Source: Syncephalis fuscata
Taxonomy: Eukaryota; Zoopagomycota; Zoopagomycetes; Zoopagales; Piptocephalidaceae
Reading direction: 5' to 3'
Length of the DNA: 64,000 bases
NCBI GenBank assembly: GCA_025786725.1
Contig: JAHLTZ010000004.1
Span: 248,001-312,000, forward strand
Part shown: positions 48,277-64,000 of the stretch, piece after piece
How positions within the stretch are numbered: position 1 is the first letter of the stretch
How the letters are laid out: each line of letters starts with the position of its first letter
Made by a program: the position numbers and the translations under genes
Notes under the pieces: generated by a model
Seen by the model: only the letters and a program-made list of their open reading frames with translations
What the model was told of the DNA's origin: nothing
Database searches by the model: none

Positions 48277-48541
48277 TACTCTACAATAGATTAGTCTAAA
48301 CGCTTTCACGTCTTTTATCCTTGCTATATCTATCCAATGCTATTCTTTATATATTTGTTACCAATATAAAGCAATGAGCCTTCCGTCTTTTGTCTTTGTT
48401 TGCTATGATAAATGATATATCTAATAAAGCGATGATCTATTTGATCGGATGACGCAAATCGTGTCAATTTAATCAATAGAAATAAGTTTTTTCTTCATTT
48501 TTTAACACCGCTCCATCTTGCTTCTTTCTTGTACTTGTTGT

Positions 48542-50559
48542 ATGTTGTTTGGACGTCCACGTCCACTTTTATTTAGGCCACACACTCGCTCGATATACGC
48601 TTTGCTGCCTCGTGTGGTGCATTACTTGCCGATTCGCGCTTTAACTCGTGTCCGTCTTCATTCTACGATGCCACTAACGCCGTTTAAAGAGGCCATTGCC
48701 CAACAGTTGGCCGAATTTGCCTCGATCGATCAGGCTCAGGTTATTGAGGTTATAGAAGCACCACGTGTTCCTGAACATGGCGATTTTGCCGTAGCTATGC
48801 CTCGTCTTCGTGTAAAGGGCAATCCAGCTGCATTGGCCAAAGAATACGCGGAAAAGGTGATTATTGCTGTATATATTGTTTTTATTTATTCATGCTAAAC
48901 ACTTTGATATATAACAGTTTGTACCTAATGATTTAGTTGTTAGTGCAAAGGCTATCGGTATTTTCCTTAACTTTTCAGTTGAAAAGTCAGCCTTGTCCAA
49001 ATTGGTATTGAAGCAAGTAGTGCACGACAAGGAAACTTATGGCCACAACAAACTTGGCAATGATAAAGTAGCCATTGTAGAGTTCAGTAGTCCTAATATT
49101 GCTAAGCCTTTCCATGCTGGCCATTTGCGTAGCACCATTATTGGTAACTTTGTTAACAATATACTTAAAGCTCATGGCTATAAGACTATTACCATGAATT
49201 ATCTTGGTGACTGGGGCAAGCAATATGGTAGGGAGACTAGAAGGTATTTATTAAAAGCTATTATATTAATGATTATTTGTTATTATAGGCTTGATGGCTA
49301 TTGCTTATAACAAGTACGGCAATGAACAAGAAATGGAGAAAGATGCTATGAAACATTTGTATTCAATTTACGTTCAAATTAATGTAAGTAGCAAAGTAGT
49401 TAAAAGTTAATTAGTAAGTTAATAACATTATTATTAATAATAATATCTATAAATATAGGCTGATGCTGAACAAGACTCAACTATTCATGACCAAGCACGC
49501 GAATACTTTAGACGTATGGAGGACGGAGATGAGGAAGCATTGTCTCTATGGCGTCGATTCCGTGGTATTAGCATTGAGCAGATTATCACTACTTATGATC
49601 GTCTTAATGTCAAATTTGACGTCTATTCGGGTGAATCACAAGTCAAAGAAGGCATGGCAATCGGCTCAAAGATATTGGAAGAAAAGGGTCTACTTGTAGA
49701 CTCGGAAGGTGCAAAGATTATCGATCTAAGCGAGTACAAACTTGGCATATCTGTAGTTCAAAAGCGTGATGGCACTACACTTTATATCACTCGTGATATT
49801 GGTGCCGCCATTGAACGTTATAATGAATACAAATTCGATGAAATGTACTATATTGTTGCCTCACAACAAGACTTGCATCTTAAACAGCTATTTAAGACAC
49901 TTGAATTGATGGACATTCCATGGGCCAAGACTTGCCATCATATCAACTTTGGTATGGTGTCAGGTATGAGTACTCGTAAAGGTACCGCCGTGTTCCTTGA
50001 CGATATTCTCAATGATACGCGTGACAGTATGCATGCTGTTATGAAACAGAGCGAAGACCGTTACGCCAAGATGGAGAATCCCGAAGAGATTGCTGATACA
50101 ATCGGTGTATCGGCCATTGTCGTGCAAGATATGGCAGCAAAGCGTATTAAGAACTATTCCTTTGACTGGCAACGTATGTTCTCGTTTGAAGGTGATACCG
50201 GCCCATATCTGCAATATGCCCATGTTCGTCTCTGCTCAATTGAACGCAATGCGACTGTTAAAGTCAATCCAGAGGCTGATATTTCACTACTTACGGAAAA
50301 GCCGGCTATTGATTTAATTGAAGAAATTGCCCGTTTCCCCGATGTAGTTATTAATGCTCGTAATGGATTTGAGCCATGCACTATTGTGGTATACGCACTT
50401 AAGCTCAGCCATGCGGTATCCAGTGCGCTTGAAGCACTTTGGGTCGTTGGTCAAGAAGAGCCGGTTGCTGAGGCGCGTCTTCTACTTTACTGGGCTGCCC
50501 GTCAAACACTTAACAATGCATTGCGTCTTATTGGTTTGAAGCCATTGGAACACATGTAG
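48542..50559 (+). CDS. RRS1: arginyl-tRNA synthetase, probably dual cytosolic and mitochondrial
   Basis: This class I synthetase charges tRNA-Arg. Four exons. Blocks are VEFSSPNIAKPFHAGHLRSTIIG (HIGH-type motif, as HAGH), TMNYLGDWGKQYG, LYITRDIGAAIERYNEY, YYIVASQQDLHLKQLF, NFGMVSGMSTRKGTAVFLDD and SFDWQRMFSFEGDTGPYLQ. The DALR anticodon-binding domain runs to the C-terminus. The C-terminus ends GLKPLEHM, as usual. The longest ATG form (48542) starts with an Arg-rich, acid-poor 42-residue leader that resembles a mitochondrial targeting peptide. The next Met (48668) starts MPLTPFKEAIAQQLAEF, the normal cytosolic N-terminus. Such leaky use of two starts is known in yeast synthetases. No frame break was seen. 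Confidence 0.95.
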
Positions 50560-50623
50560 ACAATTGGTTAAAGAAATATGGCAATTTATAAAGACAATAA
50601 AATGAAAAGTCGAACAATAATGA

Positions 50624-51329
50624 TTACTCTTGTGACAATGTAGACGGTATTACTGTCATAGCAGACGATACTAAAGGTAAATCTTTATATTCTTGTTCTT
50701 GTTCTTGTTTATCTTTAATATAATGGTGTAATAAATCTAATCCACCAGTAGTTACACCAATAAGTAATCCTATTTGCATTGCATATCGAAAGCTTTGTTT
50801 TGGTAATTTTGCTATCAATTGATTAATTGATTAATTGACTATTAATTATTTGTTTTTATTAACACTTACCAAGTGTTGCAAATGTACCTGCTGTTACTAG
50901 ACCGGCTACTGTTGAATGCAGTGGTGATGTACAGCCACGTTCATAGTCAAGAATAGCTTCGATTCCACTATAAGATAAACATAACGCACCAGTACGACCA
51001 GCATAAATAAGACCACGACGCGTGCCACCTAACATGACACGGTAGTTTTTTGTCTTATGGTAAAAGTACCAGCCACCTTTAGTACGCGGTAAACGATGTG
51101 CATTTTCAGCTAAATATTGTAGACCTGCTTGACGACCACCCAAGTAAGCACCAAACGTAAATCCCCAGAAAGTACCAAAGCCTGAAATAAGTGCTACACG
51201 CGATATAGGCATTAATCCTACACGACTTAATTGATTTGGTTCTTCTATGGCATTAGAAGCAGCAGTAGTAGTAGTAGTAGTAGTAGGTACTGGTAAAGCC
51301 ATTGCACTGTCCAAATCACAAGTGGCCAT
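50624..51329 (-). CDS. Tim17/Tim22/Tim23-family membrane protein
   Basis: Two exons code about 216 residues. Four weak membrane segments with Gly-rich helices are seen: RVALISGFGTFWGFTFGAYLGG, MLGGTRRGLIYAGRTGALCLSYSG, TVAGLVTAGTFATL and YAMQIGLLIGVTTGGLDLL. The pattern, with G-x-x-R-G and T-x-x-G-x-x-T-x-G, matches Tim17/22/23 proteins, which live in the mitochondrial inner membrane. It is closest in style to the fungal members related to TIMMDC1 rather than to the import channel itself, but this finer call is uncertain. The Thr run near the N-terminus is coded by a short TAG/CTA repeat. It ends convergently 64 bp from the RRS1 stop. Confidence 0.75.
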
Positions 51330-51475
51330 AACAATAAAGTAAAAGTTAAAAGTTAAAGTCGCTAATAATAAAGAAGTAAAAGTACACTACTGTTATAGTG
51401 CCTTTTCTTTCCTTCTACAAGTGTTTATCTTTTATTTTATTTGTGTTTTACAGTTATTATCTTTTTATCTACAAC

Positions 51476-52512
51476 ATGGCAGAACGTCGACCTCCACCTG
51501 GCGTGCAATGGACACGTGAAGAAGCTGAGGCAGCCGCACGACATAGTGCTCGTATATTTCGTAATCAGTTTAAAGGCGAAGATGCAGTGAGTAATAGACC
51601 GTTATGTCAATATAGTAGCTTACAACAGCTCTTCTCCATAGTATTCACGTCATCTTAAACTTGTACGCAACTACTTGATGATATATGAAGGTAGTGATTT
51701 GAGTAAACGTCGTCAACATAATGCAGAAACACGATTTGGACATAGTCGTACTGAATTAGATATACTACGTGACAATCACCGGTAATATAGCAATATATAG
51801 CGTATATCTTTATAGTATGACTAATACTATACATAGATTTGTTCGAGATATTGATGAGATGAAACAGCACTTACTTGGGAACAGCGTGTAGCTAAACGAT
51901 ACTACGATCAATTATTCAAAGAGTATTGTCTAGCCGATCTACGTTATTACCGTGAAGGAAAGGTAAATAATAGATAATACATACAATATACATATCAATA
52001 ACTATAAATACTAATCTATACGAACAGATAGCAATGAGATGGAGAACAAAAACTGAAGTTGTTAATGGCAAGGGTCAATTTATTTGTGGTAGTATTCATT
52101 GTGACAATAAGGAAGAATTAAAGAGTTGGGAAGTCAATTTTGCATATGTAGAAGATGGAGAACGTAAAAATACACTAATCAAATTACGTATCTGTCCCAA
52201 ATGTTCAGATAAACTTAATTATCGTAAAAAACAACGATTAGTTCAAGAAGATAAAGAAGCAGATGAAGATGAAGAAGCAGAAGATGATAAAGATCAACAA
52301 TCATTATATGATATTTATGAAGATGTTCAAGGATCTTCTACTACTACTACTACTACTATACTGATTATTCTATTCGTAAAACATCAAAGATTATTGTAGA
52401 AGAAAAAGAAGAGGAATTACCAAATACATTTTTGTCAAAAAGAAAACGATCATCTGAATCAAATAATGATTATACTAAACATTTAGATAAAAGAAAATCC
52501 TCTCGATCTTAA
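51476..52512 (+). CDS. FRA10AC1: FRA10AC1-family spliceosome-associated protein
   Basis: FRA10AC1 is a nuclear protein associated with late spliceosomes. About five exons give about 270 residues. Diagnostic blocks are FRNQFKGEDA, RNYLMIYEG, FGHSRTELDILRDNHRFVRD, LTWEQRVAKRYYDQLFKEYC, ADLRYYREGKIAMRWRTKTEV and GKGQFICGSIHCDNKEELKS. The next are WEVNFAYVEDGERKNTLIKL and RICPKCSDKLNYRKK. The C-x4-C and C-x2-C pairs look metal-binding. The tail is acidic then KR-rich. Two frame breaks are present: near 51863 (one base missing before ALTWEQR) and near 52357 inside an ACT repeat, where repeat-length variation alone could explain it. It stops 30 bp from the convergent SUB1 gene. Confidence 0.88.
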
Positions 52513-52541
52513 TAATATTATTATTTTAATTACATAGTAAT

Positions 52542-53244
52542 TTATTTCAATTCATCTATCACTTGATCAATCGTTGACATTGAAGATTTAAGTATTTCCC
52601 ATTGTTCTTTTGTTAAAGAAAGTCCTATCATAGCTATATTAGTTATAACTATTCAGTTGAATAGAATACTATCTACCTTTCTTAGTTGGACGTTCTTCGC
52701 CTGCAGCATCTGTAAAATATTCACGGAAATCGATCAATACCTAATAAACATAAATAAATGATAAATAAATGATAAAAATTAATAATATATAATACATAAT
52801 ATATTATATATTATATATAATTATATTAATTACCATTGTTTTCCATTTTCTTATAGTAAGACGTTTCTTGGCACCAAGCTATAAATAAAATATATTTATT
52901 ACATTTTTGTTATTACAATCAATGATTACTTACACGGAAATAAGCATCACCCTCACTATTCTTGGTTACAGAAGAAGTTGTAGATTTTGACGTCGATTCA
53001 ACTGCACTGCCATCATTTGCCTTTTGTTTTTTCTCCTATTAATATGATATAATTACGTACTATTAATTAAATAGTTAATTGTATATAGTAGTTACCGTAT
53101 TCTTGGTTGTAGAACTACTATCCGTGGATTCACCTTCCTCAGGCTCCTTTATATTATATAGTATAGAGTATAAGCTATCACCGTTCATTTATTATCTACG
53201 CTACCTACTTCAATATATTCGTCACTTAAAGCGCGTTTACTCAT
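52542..53244 (-). CDS. SUB1: transcriptional coactivator Sub1/PC4
   Basis: PC4/Sub1 binds single-stranded DNA and stimulates RNA polymerase II transcription. About six small exons give about 115 residues. The N-terminus is MSKRALSDEYIEEPEEGE, then a Ser/Lys-rich part. The PC4 fold reads FRLGAKKRLTIRKWKTM, then VLIDFREYF, then GEERPTKKGLSLTKEQWEIL and SSMSTIDQVIDELK. The pattern F.LG..KR.T.RK....VLID.RE.Y, then KKG.SLT.EQW..L, is the family signature. Only 152 bp separate this start from that of MED4, another RNA polymerase II cofactor, on the other strand. Confidence 0.92.
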
Positions 53245-53396
53245 AATCACTATAGTAATAGAATAGCAAGTAAAATGTAATAGAATTCAGGATACGGGTG
53301 GAAAAAAGAAAGAGAAAATAATACACCTACTTCTTATAGTGTCATCAGTGTTGTTGTTAGTTCTCTCTATTCTATAGTTACTATTCTACGGTTACA

Positions 53397-54285
53397 ATGA
53401 CATCGTTACATACTGTCAGTCAGCGTATTGATGAATATGCTAGTCTTACCCGTAAACTGTTTAGCACACTTGAGGCATTGGCAGATGACAAACGAGCAGC
53501 TGCTGGATTAGAAGAGCCAAGGTTATTATTGAGCGTATTATTGCATTGGACGCGTTATTACAAAAACAAGTAGACCAAAGTAAGTTACATTATATATATG
53601 TATAGTATAGTATAGTATAGTATTTATTTATAAATATTGATCTATCTATGTAGTTGAAGAGCATCAACAATGGCAACAACAGATATTGGATACAGAAACT
53701 GCAATTGATGGATGTGATCGTGCAGCTGAACGACTCGTACGTACACTCCATCGAGCAAAGATGACCTTGGAAGATGCGGTGGATGAGGCTGAAGAGCAAA
53801 TTGAAGCAGCCGCCATACGAAGTAAGTACTTTGCTTTACCTACCTCTGCCTACATATATGCAGATAGATAGATAACGCCATTACCTATCTTTGTTGTAGC
53901 TCCTCTTGATCCGAAACAAGTACTCGCCTACGCTAAACGACTTGCGCCTTACACGTCAGCACCACCCAAATTTGATCCAGCCCAACCCGCTCAAGCATTC
54001 GAGAAACCATTCCCTGATGAACAAATGATGCGGGCTGGTCGACTTGGTCAATTGGAGACAGATCCCGAAGTAGAGGCCAGTGGCCATGGCATGATTTATG
54101 CAGAACATGGACCATCAAGTGGCCAAGCGACCGATGCACATCCATCATTAAGCGCTATTGGTCAACCAACGGCGACAACACAGCATTACGAAGCATCCCA
54201 TTTAGATCGATCGACAACGACAATGTCACATGAAGATATGGAGGATGATTTATTGGATTTAGATTTAAATCCAGATCTATCCTAA
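53397..54285 (+). CDS. MED4: Mediator subunit 4 (MED4)
   Basis: MED4 is in the middle module of Mediator. Three exons. The N-terminal half is a coiled coil: RIDEYASLTRKLFSTLEAL, then ERIIALDALLQKQVDQIEEH and AERLVRTLHRAKMTLEDAV. The diagnostic block PLDPKQVLAYAKRLAPYTSA, then PPKFDP...FEKPFPDEQMMRAG, matches MED4 VI.YA.RI..T.SAPP.W....P..P.P. The C-terminus is acidic (MEDDLLDLDLNPDLS). One base seems to be missing near 53519 (GAAGAGCCAAGG), because VIIERIIALDALL after it is in the next frame. Confidence 0.88.
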
Positions 54286-54933
54286 TCATTTATAATATAA
54301 TACCATTTGCTAATGGGTGGTGTCAGTTAGTTAGTTAGTTAGTTAGTTAGTTACGGTTTGAGTATAAATATATATAACATATTTGATTCAACTAGATACA
54401 CCCACACCCACACCCACACTTAATCCATGAATAATAATGACGATGATCATTCTCTATTGGTTTAAAACGAAACTTAATAGATACACTTGTAGATGCAACG
54501 AGGATTGGTGCCTTTGTGTGTATCGATAGATATCTATCAATCATTGGCTGTGTCGTCATTATCATGGAAAATGGCACCAATCATCGATATAATCCTATTA
54601 ATTTACAAAATTCAATCTTTTTTTTCTGTCCCTGCGTGTGCCACATTTGCTCATGAATGTACATATCGCACCCACTCACCCATATCATTTCATTCATTGC
54701 CTGCCCTTTTCTCTACTTTGGCTGTGCATGTAACACGGTCACATATACATGTCTCGGTGTTATATTTGCAAATAAATCGCCACGTTTTTTTATGGGTGCC
54801 GAAGACTGGATTTTTCTTATTATTAAAAAGTACTACCCTAAGGCGAAGTAAGACGCTTCTACTCTTTGTTTCCTACTGCTACTACTTTCTTGTTTATTGT
54901 TGGTATTGTTTATATTACAGTGGGTCATTTGAA
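54286..54933. other. MED4-VSB1 spacer with AGTT repeat
   Basis: About 650 bp. A tandem AGTT run lies at 54326-54351 and a CACACC repeat at about 54401-54418. A long frame in phase with the transporter is open from 54493, but it is a poor protein and a splice acceptor (TTACAG) sits at 54920, so it is more likely 5' UTR with an intron. Confidence 0.6.
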
Positions 54934-57900
54934 ATGTTACCAACTGAACCAGTAGCACGAGTAGCTTCGACGTCAGAGTCGAGTACTTCACGACTAGGTG
55001 CTGCGTTAGCGGCTGCCGCAGCTGAACAACAGTCAAGTGAAACAGTACGCGGTAGTCAGGCTAGGATACAGGAAGCTACACCCGCCAATGTTCATCCAGA
55101 TAGATTGGCGGCAATGACAGCAACTACATCGAATGATGTATCCTCTTTGTCTTCTGCGGCATTTGATCAACAACGCTATGATAGCGATAGTCAAAGTAAT
55201 AGTGATAGCATTGGTGGTAGTGAACATCGTTGGTTTATACCATCCAGTTATTGGCCACAACAACAACAACAGTCGCCGAGCCATCGTTTAGCCATTGGTG
55301 GCGGTACAAGTACTTCTTTACAGCCAGCATCAGCTCAGCATTATTACCATCATTCACGTCCAAATCGATTGGCGAGTTCGTATGCATCGGCCTTGCCTAT
55401 CCTAAGTGAAAGTTACAATAGTTCAGGTAGTGGCAGTATGGGTGGTCTATTCTTACCAACCACAGGTCGTTCCTACTATGCGGTTACTAGCCAGACTGAC
55501 GATGATGAAGATAGTGGTAAGTTACACGGATCATGTGAATATACAGATGGTTTTATTAGATCAATTTTACTTACAAAGGACTATTATGATATATGATATA
55601 TATATATATTAATGATAGATCGGTCTAATTACTTGGTATCGGCAGCCAGTATTCGTAAACAAAGTCTAGCACTAGGTGGCATGGAACTACATGAAGATAG
55701 CGATGAAGACGGCGATTATGGTCATGAACGTGTTAATAACGAGGCACGCCAACGATTAAGACCAGTGCCATCGCCACGTCGTTTATCGCCTATTCCATCC
55801 AATTCACCTCCTTCATCGTCTAATAATAGCTATAGACGACAGATGATAAGAAAAGTATCAGGTATTGATTTGGGAAAAGAGCGTAGCAGTAGTGTTAGTA
55901 CGGATAAAACAGTGATTGTTACGGCATCAGCACAACCATCTAGTCCTAATGTATTAAGTACAGTTAGAACAATGAACACGAATAATCATGGTAAATTAAA
56001 TGATTTATGTATATCTATAGTTGGTTATCTAACTATGAATAGATGAAGCAACACCTTTATTAATTGGTCCTATGCAAGAACAGTATACATTAATGGGCAT
56101 GGATAGAGACAGAACACTATCGGTTAGTACGTCACAGACTGACTTGGAAGCAGCCATGGATTCTCGTTATACACTAAGAGGAAGTCGGAAATCACCCAAG
56201 GATTGGCTTAGTGAAGCGGCCTTTTCAATACCGGCAGTTATTCTCGGCCTAATACTTAATTTACTTGATGCCGTTTCTTATGGTAAGTAACAAAGGAATC
56301 ATATATATATATATACTATATTAATAAATAATAATACTCATGTGATCGTTACAATAGGCCTTATTATATTTCCAGTGTCACATCCAGTATTTGATGGATT
56401 TGGTCCTGTTGGTATTTCAATGTTTTTATTTAGGTATTTATCATACTATATACTAACTATATTTATACTAAATGTGTTATATTTAATAGTACATGTATTT
56501 CTCAAATTGTGTATTCGGGCGGCTTTAGTGTATTCAAAGGCTGTAATGGCAGTATGATGATTGAAGGTAAATAAAATAAAATGGATGATAATTTACTAAG
56601 CAATTAAGTAACATGAAATAGTTATGCCATTTCTACATATTATGTAAGTAATTATATAAATAACTAGATAGTGATTAACTAATGTTTATTTTTACTTAAT
56701 CATTAGAGCGGAAATTATTATTAGTCAAGTGGGCCGAGGGAATCAACATGCCATCATTGCTACAGTTATGGTTGCTTATGCACTTAGTACCGTTTTGACT
56801 GGCCTATTATTTATGCTATTGGGTGCATTTAAGGTTATTAATGAATATAATTAGATTGAAGGTCGATTACTAACAATAGTTTAATATTAGCTTGGTTCAC
56901 TTGTAGGCTTCTTTCCTCGTCATATTCTAATTGGCACTATTGGTAAGTAATTTATTTATTGCTATTTGTTATTATTCATGTATCTAATTAACTGTATTTA
57001 GGTGGTGTTGGTTATTTCTTAATGCAAACAGGATTGGAAGTAACATCTCGTGTTAATTTTGAATGGAGTTATGAAATCATTTCACAATTACTAAGTACAC
57101 CGGTAGTAGCATTATGGGGCAGTAGTTTGGCCGGTGCTATTCTACTACAAATACTGCAACATCGTATAAAACATCCCCTATTTGTTCCATGCTATTTCTT
57201 GGGTATTCCAATTATATTCTACGTGGTAGTTGCTATAGGCGGTTGGTCATTGGTTGATCTACGTAATATAGGCTGGTTATTTGCCTTACCTGAACCAGCT
57301 GTACCATTTTATGACTTTTGGACAAAGTTTGGTAACTAATTAACTAATTTTATTTATAATAGTACAATTACTTACTGTTATATAGATTTCCGTGCTACTG
57401 TATGGTCGGCATTGCCGGCTACTCTGCCTACAATGCTGTCACTGACATTCTTTGGTAAATAGTAATGAGTATTGTTAATTAACTTATACCAACCATTATT
57501 ATGTTAATAGGTATTTTACATGTTCCTATTAATGTACCCGCTCTTGGTGTATCAACCGGTGAAGATAACGTTGATACAAACAGAGAATTAATTGCCCATG
57601 GTGTTTCTAATTTGGCAGCAGGATTAACTGGAACAATTCAAAGTAAGTATTGATTATAATCTACTAATATTGCTATAATGTTCTAATTCAATCACTTTCT
57701 AGACTATCTAGTATACTCCAATAGTGTATTATTTATAAAATCTGGCGGTAATAGTCGCTTGGCCGGATTAATGCTAGCTGCTGCTACTTTTCTCATTTTC
57801 TTAGCTGGACCACAGATTGTTGGCTTTATTCCGGTGGTGGTTGTCGGTAGTCTTATCTTCCATTTAGGCATGGAATTGATGCGTGAAGCGCTATGGGACA

Positions 57901-59398
57901 CTTGGTCTGTTCTACAGCCAATGGAGTATGCAACTATTGTGGCTATAGTAACATCGATGGCCTTTCTTGGATTTACTGAAGGCATTCTATTAGGCATTAT
58001 TCTAGCCTGTATATTCTTTGTCGTTACTTATAGTCGACGTAATTCAGTGCGGGCTGTCTATTCGGGTGCACAGATTAGAAGCCGTGTACGTCGGCCTTAC
58101 CGACAACTACGCTTTCTCGAACAAATAGGCGATCAAATACGCGTTGTTAAATTACAAGGATTTCTATTCTTTGGCACGATTGGTGCGGTAGAAAAGCTTG
58201 TGCGATCCATATTGACCCCTATTCCCCATTCATCGTCTTCGTCGCCTATAGACGGTGGATTAAGACAGCCTATTCGATTTTTATTACTTGATTTTCAATT
58301 AGTCACGGGTGTTGATTTCAGCGCAGCCGAAGCATTTCTTCGCTTAAAACGACTGCTGATTGCTTCAAATATCTATTTAGTCATTAGTGGTGTAACTGCT
58401 GAGACTGAAATGGTCCGAGCACTGCGCGTTACAGGTGTGTGGACAGGTGCACCGGATGAGACGTGGGTCCATGGATTTGTCACATTAAATGGCGCCTTAG
58501 AATGGTGTGAAAACTCTTTATTAGAGGCCTACTACTATCGACGACAACAACGACAATTGCTTAAACAGCAACAGAATGAACAAGAACAGCCGCAACAACA
58601 TCCACGTCGTCGTTCTCCTGTACCAGGTAAGCATTAATATTATTGATTGCACTATAATGAATTAACATTGTTCTATTTAGTGATGCAAGCTGTTCGTATT
58701 ACACCTGAATTAGAGTTTGCATCACCGCGTATGCATAGGCTCGAAAAGGCCGGTGAAACAACACTTGAAGGTAAAGAGACTATTATTTTACTAGTATTAG
58801 CATGGCTGTTAATAACAAGTAATCATCTACATTAGAGGAAATGGATACAACAGCAACAGAATCATTAATGTTTTTAAAACAAGTATTCCACGGTATGCCA
58901 CATTGTACGGAGGAAATATTGACACGATTAAGTCATTATTTGGAACAACAATTGGTCGCGGCCGGTCAAACACTTTGGCATAAAGGAGAACAAGCTACAG
59001 CACTTTATTTAGTCGAAGAAGGCATACTTCATTTATCGGTTGAAACACCGCTATTTACGCAACCTATAGAGGATACTAATGATGATTACAGTAGTTCTCT
59101 ACCTTGTCGTAATACATTAACAACGGTAGAATCTGTAATGCCTGGCACTATGGTAGGAGAGTTAGAACTACTAACCGAGAATGTTCATACGAGTACATTG
59201 ATCGCCGATACCGATGCTGTTGTATGGCAATTTACCCATAATGCATACCAATTAGCTATTGAGCACGATCCAGCACTCATGGTTATACTTACCCGCCTTG
59301 CTCTATCATATACAAATCAGAGTGCCGTTGGTATTGTTAGTAACAGAGATCCATTGGGTCATTGTACGCCTAGAACATCAGCATCGCCACCAAGTTAG
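54934..59398 (+). CDS. VSB1: Vsb1-type vacuolar SulP transporter with STAS and cyclic-nucleotide-binding domains
   Basis: Yeast Vsb1 (YGR125W) is a SulP-family vacuolar membrane protein needed for storage of basic amino acids. About fourteen exons give about 1,220 residues, all in frame. A long Ser-rich cytosolic N-terminus (to about residue 380) leads into the SulP core: [20 protein letters not shown], then [87 protein letters not shown] and [11 protein letters not shown]. The membrane part ends near [21 protein letters not shown] domain follows ([20 protein letters not shown]). The last 180 residues are a CNB-type domain ([20 protein letters not shown], then [10 protein letters not shown]). 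The start at 54934 follows a splice acceptor. Confidence 0.9.
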
Positions 59399-60252
59399 AC
59401 CATGGATAGCAATAATAGATTGCTTATGTACGATCAAATGAAATAAACCATCATCACCATTTATACTAACATCGATACAGTAGATGCATAAGCGATATAT
59501 GTAGTCAATTAACCTAACCTAACCTAACCTAACCTATTAGCACCAATAATAAAGATGACAAATCAACCAAGATACGTGATTCTATGGCGATCAATTTGTA
59601 TACTATGATTTATTTAGTGTGTGTGTGTGTTACCATTGAATCTATTATGTTAATGACATTCATTTGACTGTCATTCATTGCTGATGGTAGATTGGTGACC
59701 ATTAGGACAATGTATAAATACGTTGCCTTACCAACCATGTGCCACATCACACTCACCTGACATTATACCGACATATAACGTTGTCAGCTGGTGTGTGTGT
59801 ATGTGTAGCCGATAAACGTGTAATATGACCATTCAATAGACACATACACTCAATTATTGAGCCATAGAGTAAAAGAAATACGAAAACTAGTCCAACAAAT
59901 ATTGAATCAACGCTACACTTTCAAATGTCTCTTTGTAAAAGAATGACTTGGTAATAATTGTATACACACAGACATTGACACACACACACACACACACTAT
60001 TCAGTCCTTACTTTTCTCCTGCGTCAATTCTCTTCTCTACCTGTTCGTCTCTTTTACCTTTGCACTCCCGTACGCTCATTCTATCTCTTTCGTTCTCTAG
60101 TACTTCCGACGTTAGCACTGTAGCTGTTCATTCCGGGTTATTACCATTGGTTTTATTAGCATTTTCCTTTATATCTGTGCCATCATTGTCATCGTCTTAT
60201 TCTTTTGTTTAGTAGTTAATATTGTACACGCCGTCCTAGGCATAGTATACCA
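59399..60252. other. VSB1-kinase spacer
   Basis: About 850 bp between two same-strand genes; it should carry the kinase promoter. It has five AACCT units (59511-59535), TG runs near 59610 and 59790 and a CA run near 59980-59998. A pyrimidine-rich stretch at about 60000-60100 precedes the start. No gene recognised. Confidence 0.55.
59511..59535. repeat. (AACCT)5, telomere-like TTAGG repeat
   Basis: Five perfect copies of AACCT, which is TTAGG on the other strand. It is interstitial and short, so it is a microsatellite rather than a chromosome end. Confidence 0.9.

Positions 60253-64000
<3,748 letters not shown>

Noticed and set aside
54493-54933. 147-codon in-frame extension of the VSB1 protein
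   Set aside because: The sequence is poor and hydrophobic by composition, starts near the MED4 3' region, and a splice acceptor TTACAG at 54915-54920 suggests 5' UTR.
59511-59535. Chromosome end
   Set aside because: The repeat is only five units and genes continue on both sides.

Overview
The window looks like nuclear DNA of an early-diverging fungus. It is AT-rich and gene-dense, and most genes are cut by many short GT-AG introns (typically 35-110 nt). Fungal markers are a copper-fist regulator, a secreted M36 fungalysin, a Cdc12-type septin, an SGF29/TAF8/MED4 set and a Vsb1-type vacuolar transporter. Genes that yeasts have lost (VMP1, EBP-type sterol isomerase, endonuclease V, HEATR6, FRA10AC1, a ZW10 recognisable as such) argue against Saccharomycotina and for a basal lineage; a zoopagomycete or mucoromycete is my inference, not a demonstrated placement.

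Layout. 0.8-5 kb: BUD23 (-), mitoribosomal S13 (+), copper-fist factor (-). 5.8-13 kb: TBC1D22/Gyp1 GAP (+), EBP (-), endonuclease V (-), ZW10 (+), then an unresolved stretch. 13.6-25 kb: La (-), a U1 snRNA gene (+), SGF29 (-), Gtr2/RagC (+), HEATR6 (+), VMP1 (-). 26-33 kb: SWR1 (+) and Ran/GSP1 (+). 33-39.7 kb: a gene-poor block holding one intronless fungalysin gene between two copies of a ~345-bp dispersed repeat. 39.7-46 kb: beta-tubulin (-), TAF8 (+), septin CDC12 (-). 46.5-54.3 kb: ELM1-family protein (-), arginyl-tRNA synthetase (+), Tim17/22/23-family protein (-), FRA10AC1 (+), SUB1/PC4 (-), MED4 (+). 54.9-64 kb: Vsb1-like SulP-STAS-CNB transporter (+) and a CH-kinase-C1 protein of the Cdc7/Cdc15/SepH group (+) that runs off the right edge.

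The genes are mostly unrelated housekeeping functions, often as close divergent pairs (BUD23/S13, EndoV/ZW10, SGF29/GTR2, ELM1/RRS1, SUB1/MED4). There is no operon, CRISPR array or prokaryotic feature.

The most consequential observation about the sequence itself is that many conserved genes, including essential ones (Ran, SWR1), carry single-base frame breaks and every one I could place is the loss of one base. The simplest reading is systematic deletion error in the assembly, so frame breaks here should not be read as pseudogenes. The most interesting biology is the U1 gene, the repeat-flanked fungalysin island, a perfect 18-bp inverted repeat in a beta-tubulin intron, GC-AG introns in the TBC gene, SWR1 with four N-terminal AT-hooks, a RagC with an altered G3 box, and the CH-kinase-C1 architecture.
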